The notes below the pieces were generated by a model that was given only the letters and a program-made list of their open reading frames with translations, searched no databases and had not been told where the DNA came from. A stretch of DNA of 64,000 nt from Candidatus Bathyarchaeota archaeon (GTDB lineage Archaea > Thermoproteota > Bathyarchaeia > Bathyarchaeales > Bathycorpusculaceae). The first letter of the stretch is position 1. Every line of letters starts with the position of its first letter. The stretch is taken from assembly GCA_026014725.1 (NCBI GenBank), contig JAOZHV010000059.1:1-64000 (forward strand), written 5' to 3'. Both the position numbers and the translations under genes were made by a program. This document shows positions 6,655 to 15,415 of this stretch, piece after piece.

Positions 6655-8361
6655 ATGATTACTTTGCCTGAAAAAGTTCTAGTAACATCCGCTTGGCCCT
6701 ACATCAACGTCACGCCACACCTTGGCAACCTCGTCGGTTCAGTCTTGTCTGCTGACGTTGCAGCCCGATACTATAGACTAAAGGGTGACGACGTGTTGAT
6801 GGTGAGCGGTTCAGATGAGCATGGCACGCCAATTGAAGTGGAAGCCATAAAACAAGGTATCACGCCTAAAGAGTTGACTGACCGTAACCACGCCAAAGTT
6901 GCTGAACTCTTCCGCCGCTGGGATGCTTCTTTTGACAATTACACAAGTACCGAGAGCCCAGTGCACAAAGAGTTTGTCCAGAAAACTCTCCTTGAGATTC
7001 AAAAGAACGGCTACATCTTTGAGCAGGAAACACAGATGCTCTATTGTGAGCATGACCAGCGGTTCTTGCCAGACCGTTTTGTAGAGGGCAAGTGTCCGTA
7101 CTGTGGTTGTGAGAAAGCCCGTGGCGACCAATGCGACCTATGTGGCAGGCTTTTGGAGCCGACTTCGCTGGTTGATCCTTACTGTGCCATCTGCAAAAAC
7201 AAGCCCACGATAAAAACGACTCTGCACTGGTATATTGACCTCTCCAAACTCGCCGACCCTCTTACTGAGTACTTGAAGAGTAATCAGCAGTTACCAACTA
7301 ACGTTAAGAACTTTAGCTTAAACTGGATAAAAGAAGGCTTAAAACCGCGCGCAGTCACCCGTGACATAGAATGGGGTATTCCCGCGCCTTTCAAAGGTGC
7401 AGAGGGCAAAACCATCTACGTTTGGGTAGACGCCGTCTTAGGCTACGTTTCTGCAACAATCGAACAGTGCCAACGAATGGGGCAACCTGAGAAGTGGCGC
7501 GAGTTCTGGTTTGGCAATCAAGCTAAAACTCTCTATTTTGTCGGTAAAGACAACATACCCTTCCACACGATAATTCTGCCAGCGTTGCTTTTGGCTTCGG
7601 GTCAGGGCTATAATCTGCCTTGGCATGTCTCTGCTACTGAGTTTCTGCAGTTTCGCGGTCAAAAAGCCTCTAAGAGCCAGCGCGTAGGCATCTGGATAGA
7701 TGAAGCTTTAGAAATGTTCCCAGTGGACTATTGGCGTTTTTTCCTCATCACAACGCGCCCCGAAAGCAAAGATACCAACTTCACGTGGGCGGCATTCATC
7801 GACAAGATTAACGCTGACCTAAACGATACCTTCGGTAATTTTATCCATCGCACACTCTCATTCATCAACAGCAAATTCAACGCTCAAATCCCAGCGCCGA
7901 CCAAGCTTGATAGCGATGACGAAGCAGTGCTGCAAGCCGTAAAGGAAAAAGTGCAACAAGCCGCCAAAGAAATCGAGGATTCATGGCTACAATCTGCCGC
8001 CAACACGCTAATCAGCATTAGTCGCATCGGCAACCAATACTTGAATACCAAAGAGCCATGGAATCTTATGAAAACTGACAGGGAAAAAGCTGGAACAATT
8101 TTTTACGTGGCAGCGCAAGTGGTTAAGGCAATTACAGTAGTTTGTGAGCCCTTCATACCGCAAACGGCTGAACAGCTTTGGCAAATACTTCAGCTTGAGG
8201 GAAGCGTACACAAAAGCAACTGGAAAGAAGCCCTAAAGCCTCTTGAGGCTGGACAAAAAATCGCTAAGCCCAAACCACTATTCCACAAAATCGAAGGTGA
8301 CGAAGAAAAACTCGATGGAATGCTCGCGCAAATAAGAGCCACACAGGGGAGCCAAAAATAG
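6655..8361 (+). CDS. metG: Methionyl-tRNA synthetase
   Basis: A 568-residue class Ia synthetase that charges tRNA-Met. Visible motifs: TSAWPYINVTPHLGN with the HIGH-type HLGN signature, two zinc knuckles (CPYCGC...CDLCG and YCAICKN, about residues 142-180), and KASKS in place of KMSKS before the helical anticodon-binding domain. It ends at the helical domain and lacks a C-terminal EMAP/Trbp-like tRNA-binding extension. An upstream TTG at 6601 would add 18 residues unlike the family; the ATG at 6655 begins where homologues start and fits the TATA distance. The PHP gene follows by ten bases. Confidence 0.95.
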   Translation: MITLPEKVLVTSAWPYINVTPHLGNLVGSVLSADVAARYYRLKGDDVLMVSGSDEHGTPIEVEAIKQGITPKELTDRNHAKVAELFRRWDASFDNYTSTESPVHKEFVQKTLLEIQKNGYIFEQETQMLYCEHDQRFLPDRFVEGKCPYCGCEKARGDQCDLCGRLLEPTSLVDPYCAICKNKPTIKTTLHWYIDLSKLADPLTEYLKSNQQLPTNVKNFSLNWIKEGLKPRAVTRDIEWGIPAPFKGAEGKTIYVWVDAVLGYVSATIEQCQRMGQPEKWREFWFGNQAKTLYFVGKDNIPFHTIILPALLLASGQGYNLPWHVSATEFLQFRGQKASKSQRVGIWIDEALEMFPVDYWRFFLITTRPESKDTNFTWAAFIDKINADLNDTFGNFIHRTLSFINSKFNAQIPAPTKLDSDDEAVLQAVKEKVQQAAKEIEDSWLQSAANTLISISRIGNQYLNTKEPWNLMKTDREKAGTIFYVAAQVVKAITVVCEPFIPQTAEQLWQILQLEGSVHKSNWKEALKPLEAGQKIAKPKPLFHKIEGDEEKLDGMLAQIRATQGSQK

Positions 8362-8371
8362 AGGCTATCAA

Positions 8372-9034
8372 ATGCAAATAAAAGCTGACCTGCATGTTCA
8401 TACCACTTTTTCTAAGGATTCACTGATAACCCCAAAAGACCTCGTCTACTACGCAAAAAAACGCGGGTTGAACGCTGTCGCTGTCACCGACCACGACCAG
8501 CTTGAAGGCGCTTATAAAATCGCCAAAGAAACCGACTTTCTAATCATTCCTGGCATGGAAGTTTCAAGCAGTGACGGGCATATCGTTGCCTTAAACGTGC
8601 AAGAACTCATCCCTAAAGGTTTTAGTGCTGTAGAGACCGTGGAGCGAATTCATCAAGCAGGCGGAGTCGCAATTGCATGTCATCCTTATGTTTATTTTAA
8701 GGGTTGCTTACGAGAGAAGGTTTGTGCAAGTTTTGACGCTATAGAAGTCATAAACGCCAGGGCTTTCCCATTCAAAAATAGTGTGAAAAAAGCGCAGATA
8801 TCGGCGGAACGATTTGGGCTTTCGCGAGTTGCAGGAACCGATGCACATTATGGTCCACAAATTGGTTATGCTTACACGGAGATTGAGGCGGCTGAACCAA
8901 GCGTTGAAGCCATAGTGGCGGCTATAGTTAAAGGTGATTGCCAACCGTTTGGTAGACCCGTGCCAGCTATCGTGGACTTGCAACAACAGGTTCAAAGGTT
9001 TAAGCGAATGATCAAAAAACTGGGCAATGCTTGA
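8372..9034 (+). CDS. PHP-domain metal-dependent phosphoesterase
   Basis: A 220-residue PHP protein with the metal-binding signatures KADLHVHTTFS, AVTDHD, CHPYVYF and GTDAHYG spread in the family order. Relatives such as bacterial TrpH/RNase AM hydrolyse 3',5'-bisphosphates or RNA ends using three metals. It is co-transcribed with metG. A paralogue with the same motifs is at 40720. The true substrate cannot be read from sequence. Confidence 0.85.
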   Translation: MQIKADLHVHTTFSKDSLITPKDLVYYAKKRGLNAVAVTDHDQLEGAYKIAKETDFLIIPGMEVSSSDGHIVALNVQELIPKGFSAVETVERIHQAGGVAIACHPYVYFKGCLREKVCASFDAIEVINARAFPFKNSVKKAQISAERFGLSRVAGTDAHYGPQIGYAYTEIEAAEPSVEAIVAAIVKGDCQPFGRPVPAIVDLQQQVQRFKRMIKKLGNA

Positions 9035-9054
9035 GCCACTTTTCGGTTTACTGT

Positions 9055-9825
9055 TTATTTTTCTTTTGAAAACCTGAAGGCTAACATGTCTAAACCAATT
9101 TTTTTGGCGTCTTGAACAGGGTTGACTTTTGAGCGCCCATTATGCCTCTCTCTCCAGGTCACGGCTACTTCCGCTACTGGATAACCAAGTTTTTTGCAGC
9201 GGATAATCATTTCTGTATCGAAGAAATAGCCGTCTGCCTTGCAACTGCTCAAAACTGCCTCTGCGACATCGCGACTCATTATTTTGAAGCCGCATTGATG
9301 ATCACGAATCCCATCGAGAAACAGCAACCTAACGAACAGGTTGTATGTTAAGCTAAACACGGTTCTGGAGAGTTTGCGTTCAACACGTGCACCACGTACA
9401 TGCCTCGACCCTATTGCCATTCCACCATTTTGTTTAACTATGCTTAGAAGTTTGGGTAAACATGCCAAGTCGGTGGCTAAATCCACATCCATGAATGTTA
9501 CGTATTTGCCTTTGGAATTGGACAGCGCTTTTCTGATTGCTTTCCCTTTTCCCAGCCTATTGGGCGAGTGTAGCAATAGAAGGTTTGGGTTGGACTCTGC
9601 CATTTTTGCTACGATAACGTCTGTGCCATCGGTACTTCCGTCCTCCGACACGATTATTTCATAGGATTCTGTGAATGAGCGGACAGCTGCCTCAACATTC
9701 TGCACGCATTTTCCAATCTGCGACGCTTCGTTGTATGCTGGAAGCAGGATTGAAATTTCTTTTTGTGGCTGTCTACTCAAGTGTTTCGACCTTGTAGGCT
9801 TAAAAGAAAAATGATTCTTAGCCAT
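9055..9825 (-). CDS. Family 2 glycosyltransferase (dolichyl-phosphate sugar synthase type)
   Basis: A 256-residue GT-A enzyme. It begins with a basic 20-residue tail, then EISILLPAYNEASQIGKCV, the EDGSTDGT motif, the metal-binding FMDVDLATD and the GSRHVRGARVER and HQCGFKIM motifs found in ALG5/DPM1-like enzymes, which move glucose or mannose from a nucleotide sugar to dolichyl phosphate. No C-terminal membrane helices are present, so it is a soluble or peripheral form. Its start is two bases from the start of a divergent GT-C transferase that would use the lipid-linked sugar it makes. Confidence 0.88.
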   Translation of the reverse strand: MAKNHFSFKPTRSKHLSRQPQKEISILLPAYNEASQIGKCVQNVEAAVRSFTESYEIIVSEDGSTDGTDVIVAKMAESNPNLLLLHSPNRLGKGKAIRKALSNSKGKYVTFMDVDLATDLACLPKLLSIVKQNGGMAIGSRHVRGARVERKLSRTVFSLTYNLFVRLLFLDGIRDHQCGFKIMSRDVAEAVLSSCKADGYFFDTEMIIRCKKLGYPVAEVAVTWRERHNGRSKVNPVQDAKKIGLDMLAFRFSKEK

Positions 9826-9827
9826 AA

Positions 9828-11591
9828 ATGACTTTTGTATTCAACCAAAAAATCAGTGCGGTTGAGGACTATCGCAAACTCTTTTTAGAAGCAACCCTAA
9901 TTCTCATTCTAAAAAAGGGGTCGCTAAACATTAAACCAGCAACCTACAGTAGCGGTCAGCCTTCATACGTGCAAACAAGGTTAGGTGAGCGGCTCAAGAA
10001 AAAGCTTGTTGAGCAAAAGTTTAGGCTTGCATTGTTGTTTTTCTTGATTGTGTTTGCTTGTGCTGCCACGTACCAGTTGGATTACATGTCAGTGCAATGG
10101 GATGAAATGCCTCACCTCTACGGCGGAGTGCTTCTATCGCGCGGCCAAATTTGGGAGTACATGACAACTTACGCATATTACCCGCCTATCTTTGACCTTG
10201 TTACAACAGGGTTTTTCCAGATTTTTGGGGCAAACGAGTTTGCAGGTCGCATGGTAGCGGTCACCTTCTCTTTACTTGCTATTTGGCTCGTATTCGAATT
10301 ATCCAAGAAAACGTATGGACAAAAACATGCATTTTTGGCAAGTGTTCTGTTGGGTACGATGCCGGGAGTTTTTTGGCTTTCACGAGTAACTATGCTAGAA
10401 ACCATGCTTATCTTCTTTTTCACACTAGTTATGTTTGCGTTCTACTCGTGGCTGAGCAACTCTAGCAGTTACCGTGCGCTGGTGTTTAGCGGTTTAGCAT
10501 TAGGCATCGGCGTTTTGGCGAAGTACCAGATTGTTGTTGCAACACTCGCCATGCTACTTTGCATTTTGTTTCTTGCCAGAAAAAAACTGAAGCTTAACTC
10601 AGCCAAGTTTGCTCTAATCATCGTGGTCGCAGTACTGGTTGTGGCGCCGTGGTTTGTTGCAATTTATCACTACAACGGCATGACAAAGTTCGAAACCATC
10701 CAGTACGTTATGAGCGAGGGGGGGCAGGACCGACCTGCGTATAGCAACCGTTTCCAACCTGTTCCCGTATTTTATCTTGTTGAAATGACTTGGCCTTTCA
10801 ATGATATTGCTGTGCACCCGATTTCGTTGCCGATTTTCATTTTGGGTTTATGTGGACTTGGCTTGTTTGCGTATCGTCGAAGTAAGCAGGACATTTTCTT
10901 TTTGACTTGGTTTGTGGTGGTTTACGTTTTTTTCACGGTGATTCCTAATAGGCAGTGGCGTTATGTGACTCCTCTTTTTCCAATTATCGCCATTGCAGCG
11001 GCGTGTTTTATCATGTTTCTCTATGGTAAAGTGCAAGGGTGGAAGCCCCAGCAGGTCGGCATCAAAGCTGAGCGGTTAAAGAAGTTGGCGGCAGCAGCTT
11101 TTATCGCAATTATCGCTTGTACAGTGTTTTATAGCGGGTATAACGCATACGAAATGACGGTTCGAGACCAGATTCACATTCCAGTCAAAGAAGCCACAGC
11201 CTACCTCGCAAGCCACTTAGACCAGAATCAGTCGGCGGTGCTTGTTTGCGCCTTTAACCTGCTAAATCAAGACATGTTCCGCTTTTACTTGCCCCAAAAC
11301 ATGAAAAGCGAGCAGATATGGCAGTATCCAGCTTTAGCCGTTGACGCTTTTACACCGAACTTTAACATCACAGAGTTTGTTGACCTGTGTGTCGAGCGGA
11401 ATGTGAAGTACATTATACTTTTTGACTATGGAATCCACGCGCAATTCTTTAACACTACGCTGACTTACACTGATATTGAAACTATGCTATTTAACACTGG
11501 AAGGTTCGGCGACCCGCTAGACCAACCATTTTGGGGAGAGTTCTACGGTAATTATGGCTACAGAATTTTTCTTGTGCGCTTCTTAGGCTAA
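9828..11591 (+). CDS. GT-C membrane glycosyltransferase (ArnT/PMT family)
   Basis: A 587-residue polytopic protein. After a polar N-terminus of about 65 residues, it has roughly ten membrane helices and a C-terminal extracellular domain (from about 440). The first external loop carries YMSVQWDEMPHLYGG, the catalytic Asp-Glu pair of PMT/ArnT-type enzymes that transfer sugars from polyprenyl phosphate to protein or lipid. The ATG at 9828 is only two bases from the divergent gene start; an in-frame GTG at 9969 is an alternative that would drop 47 poorly conserved residues. It pairs functionally with the adjacent dolichyl-phosphate sugar synthase. Confidence 0.82.
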   Translation: MTFVFNQKISAVEDYRKLFLEATLILILKKGSLNIKPATYSSGQPSYVQTRLGERLKKKLVEQKFRLALLFFLIVFACAATYQLDYMSVQWDEMPHLYGGVLLSRGQIWEYMTTYAYYPPIFDLVTTGFFQIFGANEFAGRMVAVTFSLLAIWLVFELSKKTYGQKHAFLASVLLGTMPGVFWLSRVTMLETMLIFFFTLVMFAFYSWLSNSSSYRALVFSGLALGIGVLAKYQIVVATLAMLLCILFLARKKLKLNSAKFALIIVVAVLVVAPWFVAIYHYNGMTKFETIQYVMSEGGQDRPAYSNRFQPVPVFYLVEMTWPFNDIAVHPISLPIFILGLCGLGLFAYRRSKQDIFFLTWFVVVYVFFTVIPNRQWRYVTPLFPIIAIAAACFIMFLYGKVQGWKPQQVGIKAERLKKLAAAAFIAIIACTVFYSGYNAYEMTVRDQIHIPVKEATAYLASHLDQNQSAVLVCAFNLLNQDMFRFYLPQNMKSEQIWQYPALAVDAFTPNFNITEFVDLCVERNVKYIILFDYGIHAQFFNTTLTYTDIETMLFNTGRFGDPLDQPFWGEFYGNYGYRIFLVRFLG

Positions 11592-12031
11592 CATTCAAGG
11601 AACTCAAAGCCTGTTTGTTTGTTTTTGGCGCGTTTCGCTGTACCGCCTGCCAACTCAAGAATCACGACTTCACCTATTTGCCAAACATCTACACCCATGC
11701 GCACGCAACCCGTGACGGTGTTGTCGTTTCTGCCAAAACTAGCATGCATGTGCAGTTTAGGTTTTCCCGCCTCATCAGTGAAGATTGTGCCTACTCCGCA
11801 GCCTTCGTGTACGCCTTGTAGGAGTGTTATCATGGGCTCTGGAGGCATGGCTTTGCCGTCTTTTGGTCCAACCACGACTTTGCTTTTGTCTTCTGCGCCG
11901 CCTAAAAAAAAGCACAGGGCGCTTTTGATTTGTTTTTTGGCTGCAAAGTTTTCAATGACTTCGTGTAGTCGTTCGTTTTGGTGGAGCCTCAAAATGAAGG
12001 CTCTTGCGGGTTTTGCTTCCGTGTAGTCCAA
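11588..12031 (-). CDS. PPC-domain (DUF296) DNA-binding-like protein
   Basis: A 147-residue protein matching the PPC/DUF296 fold found alone in archaea and fused to AT-hooks in plants. Diagnostic elements are FLGGAEDKSKVVVGP, TIFTDEAGKPKLHMHASFGR (the H-x-H metal-like motif) and the C-terminal VDVWQIGEVVILEL. Members form trimers; a metal or ligand may sit at the HMH site. It overlaps the end of the GT-C gene by four bases, convergently. Function in archaea is unknown. Confidence 0.85.
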   Translation of the reverse strand: MDYTEAKPARAFILRLHQNERLHEVIENFAAKKQIKSALCFFLGGAEDKSKVVVGPKDGKAMPPEPMITLLQGVHEGCGVGTIFTDEAGKPKLHMHASFGRNDNTVTGCVRMGVDVWQIGEVVILELAGGTAKRAKNKQTGFEFLEC

Positions 12032-12140
12032 GGCTAAATCGTCTCTTTGTTAGAAACGGATGAGGGACTGGTATAAAAGAGTTCAAGAGATAAACGGTGG
12101 TTTGTGACGAGTCCCTGCTTGGTTTTACGTCTTTGAGCAC

Positions 12141-12187
12141 GAGAAAGCGTCAATAGCACCTACCCCCTGTAGGTTTCAACATAGAAT
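12141..12187 (-). repeat. Fragment of the composite dispersed repeat, copy D
   Basis: On the minus strand it reads GAAACCTACAGGGGGTAGG then TGCTATTGACGCTTTC, matching the first 45 bases of copy A at 6.5 kb with few changes. The rest of the repeat is absent. It lies in the divergent interval between the PPC gene and the radical SAM gene. Confidence 0.6.
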
Positions 12188-12297
12188 CACTAATAGGCGG
12201 CAAATATGATAAGACGCTGTTGAACCTGAATCAAAAAATGTATGCGTTATCCTATTAAGCTAGGCAATGAATTTCTAAGAACTGAACCACGTTGACT

Positions 12298-13281
12298 ATG
12301 CTCTCGCCTAAAGCTGTTTGGAGTGCAAACGATAGAGAACTCTTACGCCTGCTCGAATCAGGCACCCTCAAGTCAAGAAGCAAAACTATCCGCTTCTACG
12401 CGCCCAGCTTCACCTACTACAAAATAAAACATTACTGCTCCTCAACCAAAGCCTTCCCAACAATATCCGTCACAGGCAACTCGTGCGCTTTGAATTGCAA
12501 GCATTGTGGAGGAAAAGTTCTTCAGACAATGCACTCTGCTGCCTCACCTATTGAACTTTTTGAATTGTGCAAAAAACTCAAAGGCGATGGCGCAAAAGGT
12601 TGCCTTGTCAGCGGCGGATGCTTGCCCGATGGCTCAGTGCCTTTGGATGGCTTTTTATCTGCGCTTAAGAGGGTAAAGCGTGAGCTTAGTTTAACAGTTT
12701 TTGTGCACACAGGCATTATAACATCTCAGACAGCTCGCGCGCTCAAAGAAGCCGGTGTTGATGCGGCGTTAATCGATGTTATTGGTTCTGCTCAAACGGT
12801 GCAAAGAGTCTACAACCTTAAAGTTTCAATTCAGGATTACGCAGATTCGCTCAAATCCCTCAACGAAGCGAAACTCAATCTTGTACCGCATGTTATCGTT
12901 GGATTAAACGAGGGCAAACTTGACGGCGAATTAAAAGCGCTTCAGATGATTCGGCAAGTTCACCCCTCTGCGTTGGTGATAATTGCGTTTATGCCTATAC
13001 CAAACACGGCAATGGCAAAGGTGCCGCCGCCAAAGCCAGTAGACATAGCAAAAGTCACAGCAACTGCAAGGTTGATGTTTCCAGATACACCGTTAATTTT
13101 AGGTTGCATGCGCCCCAAAGGTGCGACCCGCCGTGAAACAGATGTTTTAGCGCTGAAGGCAGGTGCAGACGGGATTGCTTTTCCAAGTGAAGAGGCAGTG
13201 GAATACGCTAAAAACAAGGGGTACACGACTGCTTTCTCATCGTATTGTTGCGCCCAGATGTATCTGGATTTCGGCTTGTAA
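12298..13281 (+). CDS. BioB/LipS-like radical SAM protein (COG1856-type)
   Basis: A 327-residue radical SAM enzyme with the cluster motif CALNCKHCGG (Cys63, Cys67, Cys70). The motif is CxxxCxxC; the protein then has GCLVSGGCLPDG, the SAM-binding GGE-equivalent, and a TIM-barrel of normal length. Additional cysteines occur before the motif (KHYCSS) and near the C-terminus (SYCCAQMY), which could hold a second cluster as in sulphur-inserting enzymes. It resembles the archaeal biotin-synthase-like group that includes lipoate synthase subunit candidates; that functional link is my inference. ATG 12298 is preferred to TTG 12292. Confidence 0.75.
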   Translation: MLSPKAVWSANDRELLRLLESGTLKSRSKTIRFYAPSFTYYKIKHYCSSTKAFPTISVTGNSCALNCKHCGGKVLQTMHSAASPIELFELCKKLKGDGAKGCLVSGGCLPDGSVPLDGFLSALKRVKRELSLTVFVHTGIITSQTARALKEAGVDAALIDVIGSAQTVQRVYNLKVSIQDYADSLKSLNEAKLNLVPHVIVGLNEGKLDGELKALQMIRQVHPSALVIIAFMPIPNTAMAKVPPPKPVDIAKVTATARLMFPDTPLILGCMRPKGATRRETDVLALKAGADGIAFPSEEAVEYAKNKGYTTAFSSYCCAQMYLDFGL

Positions 13282-13322
13282 ACGGTTGAACCAGAGCTTT
13301 TTAAATTTTCAAAAAACAAACA

Positions 13323-13552
13323 GTGCTTGTTGACAAAACTGAGAAAAACAACCACTCTATAGCCGTTTTCATTTGCATGTCAACGTTATTTCTCACGGTT
13401 AATGCAGAAACTACCCGTACTCCAAGCGCGAGCCAACAAGTTCAAATTTAATTGGCGAAATAATCGGCGTAGTTGCTATAATCATAATTTTTTCAGTGAT
13501 AGCCTATGCTGGCTATAAAGTAATTAAGAAATGGAGCTCTCGGTCAGACTAG
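13323..13552 (+). pseudogene. Small secreted, membrane-anchored protein broken by a frameshift
   Basis: From GTG 13323 one frame encodes a basic N-terminus and hydrophobic signal-like segment (IAVFICMSTLFLTVNA) followed by TTRTPSASQQVQ, then stops at 13449-13451. The next frame continues without a break as LIGEIIGVVAIIIIFSVIAY plus a basic tail KVIKKWSSRSD to the TAG at 13550. One extra T in the TTT run near 13446 would join them into a 76-residue protein with an N-terminal signal and C-terminal anchor. A TATA-like TTTTTAAATTTTC ends about a dozen bases before the GTG. Loss of one base in nature or a sequencing error are both possible. Confidence 0.55.
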
Positions 13553-14153
13553 CTGTTTTTGCTTTTAGCATTTTTTGTGCAAGCACAATCGTCCACACTG
13601 AAACTGCCAGCGCCGACACTGCTTCAGGAATGGCAACGTTAGGCACGTAGTTGATTGCGAACTGTAGAATCCATGGTAGTGCTGCGGCAATCCCTATTGC
13701 AACAGTGAACACTGCCATCCTATGGTTACGGTTGAGGTAAAAGGCGCATGTTAGAATGAATAATGCTATGGGTACCAAAGTGAAGAACGCTACTGATACC
13801 CAGTAATGTGTCGGCGTAAAGCTTTCGTTAAAAAAGCCAATCGCCATCAACGCCAAAGTTGCCGCCGCAAAAGCTCCTGTGCCAATTTTGCCAATTATGC
13901 TTTTTCCAAAATAGGTGAACAAGCCAAATATGGCAAAGCCAAATCCGAGCAATCCGCTGGTGTACAGCCCAAAGTTAAAGGTTGTTTCTGTGATGCCTGA
14001 TACTACGCCTAAGTCGCTTAGGGCGTTGTTTGTCCAACTGAAGGCTGGGTAAAATGCGATAGCTATTAGGATGCTGGTGAATGCAACAATGGGCGAGATT
14101 AGACCTGCGGCTGCGCCTATCCGCTGATATATGACGCGTTTTTCTTGGAACAT
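13524..14153 (-). CDS. DUF998 family membrane protein
   Basis: A 209-residue protein with six predicted membrane helices. Helix 1 begins at AAAGLISPIVAFTSILIAI and is followed by the family hallmark FSWTNNALSDLGV in the first outer loop, then alternate helices ending in ALAVSVWTIVLAQ. DUF998 proteins are widespread in archaea; the substrate or role is unknown. The last 29 bases overlap the end of the frameshifted small gene on the other strand. Confidence 0.85.
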   Translation of the reverse strand: MFQEKRVIYQRIGAAAGLISPIVAFTSILIAIAFYPAFSWTNNALSDLGVVSGITETTFNFGLYTSGLLGFGFAIFGLFTYFGKSIIGKIGTGAFAAATLALMAIGFFNESFTPTHYWVSVAFFTLVPIALFILTCAFYLNRNHRMAVFTVAIGIAAALPWILQFAINYVPNVAIPEAVSALAVSVWTIVLAQKMLKAKTASLTESSIS

Positions 14154-14185
14154 ACTTATCGCTTGAATACTTTGTTGTTCTTGCT

Positions 14186-15319
14186 TTAAGAATTTGCGTT
14201 CGCAGGAACAAACTGCCGAAGTCTCTGCAGGGAACGCAGTTTATCTTTCTCTCCAATCTTTGCGGCTTCAACTGATTTTTTGAGAATTTCGATTGATTCA
14301 TCCATTGCTCTGCGCTCTACTGGAAAAGGCACACCATCTTTGCCGCCGTACGCGAAACTGAATTTAACTGGGTCTTCCCAGCTTGGCTCTTCACCGTAAA
14401 CGAGCTCTGCAACAAGGGCTAATCCGCGCACGGTTGCTGGCCCGACTCCTTTGATGCTTAGGAGTTCTTCGTAGTTGCTGGGTTGGAAATCGTAGACTCT
14501 GCTTAGCGTGTCCCAGCTGATGTTGCGCGGCATATCCAGCGTGTTTAGGGTTTGCTGCCAGGGGTCAGAAGTTTTGGGTAGCCACTTCTGCAGTGATGTC
14601 TGATTTTGCGGTTTTGTTGTCGATTGGATTAAGTTCATGAGTTTGCGGGGTGGCTCTTTTGCTAAATCCACTGACGCTTTTCTTGAGCCTTCACTGGCTT
14701 TTGCCACCATGTTTAGGGCTTTCTCGCGTTTGGTGTTGCCGACTATTGCGTTGTGTGGTTCAATTACAAAGTTTTTTGTGTTGTCGGAGAGCCAGTGGTA
14801 GCGTCGTGCTGTGCGGTCTTCTTCACTCATGCCCTGCTGAATTACAGCCCACTTTTCATCTTTAGTTACTAGAAATGCGTGGTGGTAGAGTTGATACCCA
14901 GCTTGAATCGCAGTGTTGTCAACTTTAGCCGCCATCTTACTGGTGTAAGCCAGCGACTTAATCGTTTGCTCAGAGAAACCAAATTTTTCACCAACAGTTG
15001 CAATATCGCTTGGTGTTTTGCGTGAGGTTTTGCCTTTTCCGCCGCAAACTGCAACACCGTGCTCTTGAGGTGACAGCGCACTTTTGAGGACTCCTGTGAC
15101 CACTGTGGTTACGCCGCTACTGTGCCAATCGTAAGCTAAGACGCATCCGAACGCTTGAAACCAGTAAGGGTCAGATAGGCGCGCGATAAATTTGGCGGTG
15201 CCGTACTCTTCGATGATTATGCTGGCGATTTCGCGGGCTAGTCCCCGCATGCGCCCAGTTAACCATGAAGGCGCTTTGCCGCCGTGAAGAGGCAAGTTTG
15301 CAGTGCCAGTGCGAAACAT
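14186..15319 (-). CDS. DUF763 protein with helix-hairpin-helix
   Basis: A 377-residue protein of the archaeal/bacterial DUF763 family: it begins MFRTGTANLPLHGGKAPSWL, contains CVLAYDWHSSGVTT, GGKGKTSRKTP and the HHALVTKDEKW-like HHAFLVTKDEKW stretch, and a helix-hairpin-helix motif near 300 (LLSIKGVGPATVRGLAL). The HhH suggests DNA binding and the conserved polar residues suggest a nuclease-like enzyme, but no activity is established to my knowledge. A start further upstream at 15388 would add 23 residues that do not fit the family, so I use ATG 15319. Confidence 0.85.
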   Translation of the reverse strand: MFRTGTANLPLHGGKAPSWLTGRMRGLAREIASIIIEEYGTAKFIARLSDPYWFQAFGCVLAYDWHSSGVTTVVTGVLKSALSPQEHGVAVCGGKGKTSRKTPSDIATVGEKFGFSEQTIKSLAYTSKMAAKVDNTAIQAGYQLYHHAFLVTKDEKWAVIQQGMSEEDRTARRYHWLSDNTKNFVIEPHNAIVGNTKREKALNMVAKASEGSRKASVDLAKEPPRKLMNLIQSTTKPQNQTSLQKWLPKTSDPWQQTLNTLDMPRNISWDTLSRVYDFQPSNYEELLSIKGVGPATVRGLALVAELVYGEEPSWEDPVKFSFAYGGKDGVPFPVERRAMDESIEILKKSVEAAKIGEKDKLRSLQRLRQFVPANANS

Positions 15320-15415
15320 TTTTTTCTCAATGGGTGATGCGGTTTGTTTGGATATAATGTTTATTGCAATGAAAATGTATTCTTCCAAATTGGAAAAAAA
15401 TGAAAGCTCTAAAAA

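Noticed and set aside
11619-12026. 135-codon plus-strand frame opposite the PPC-domain gene
   Set aside because: It is the reverse reading of a well-supported gene and has no recognisable motif.
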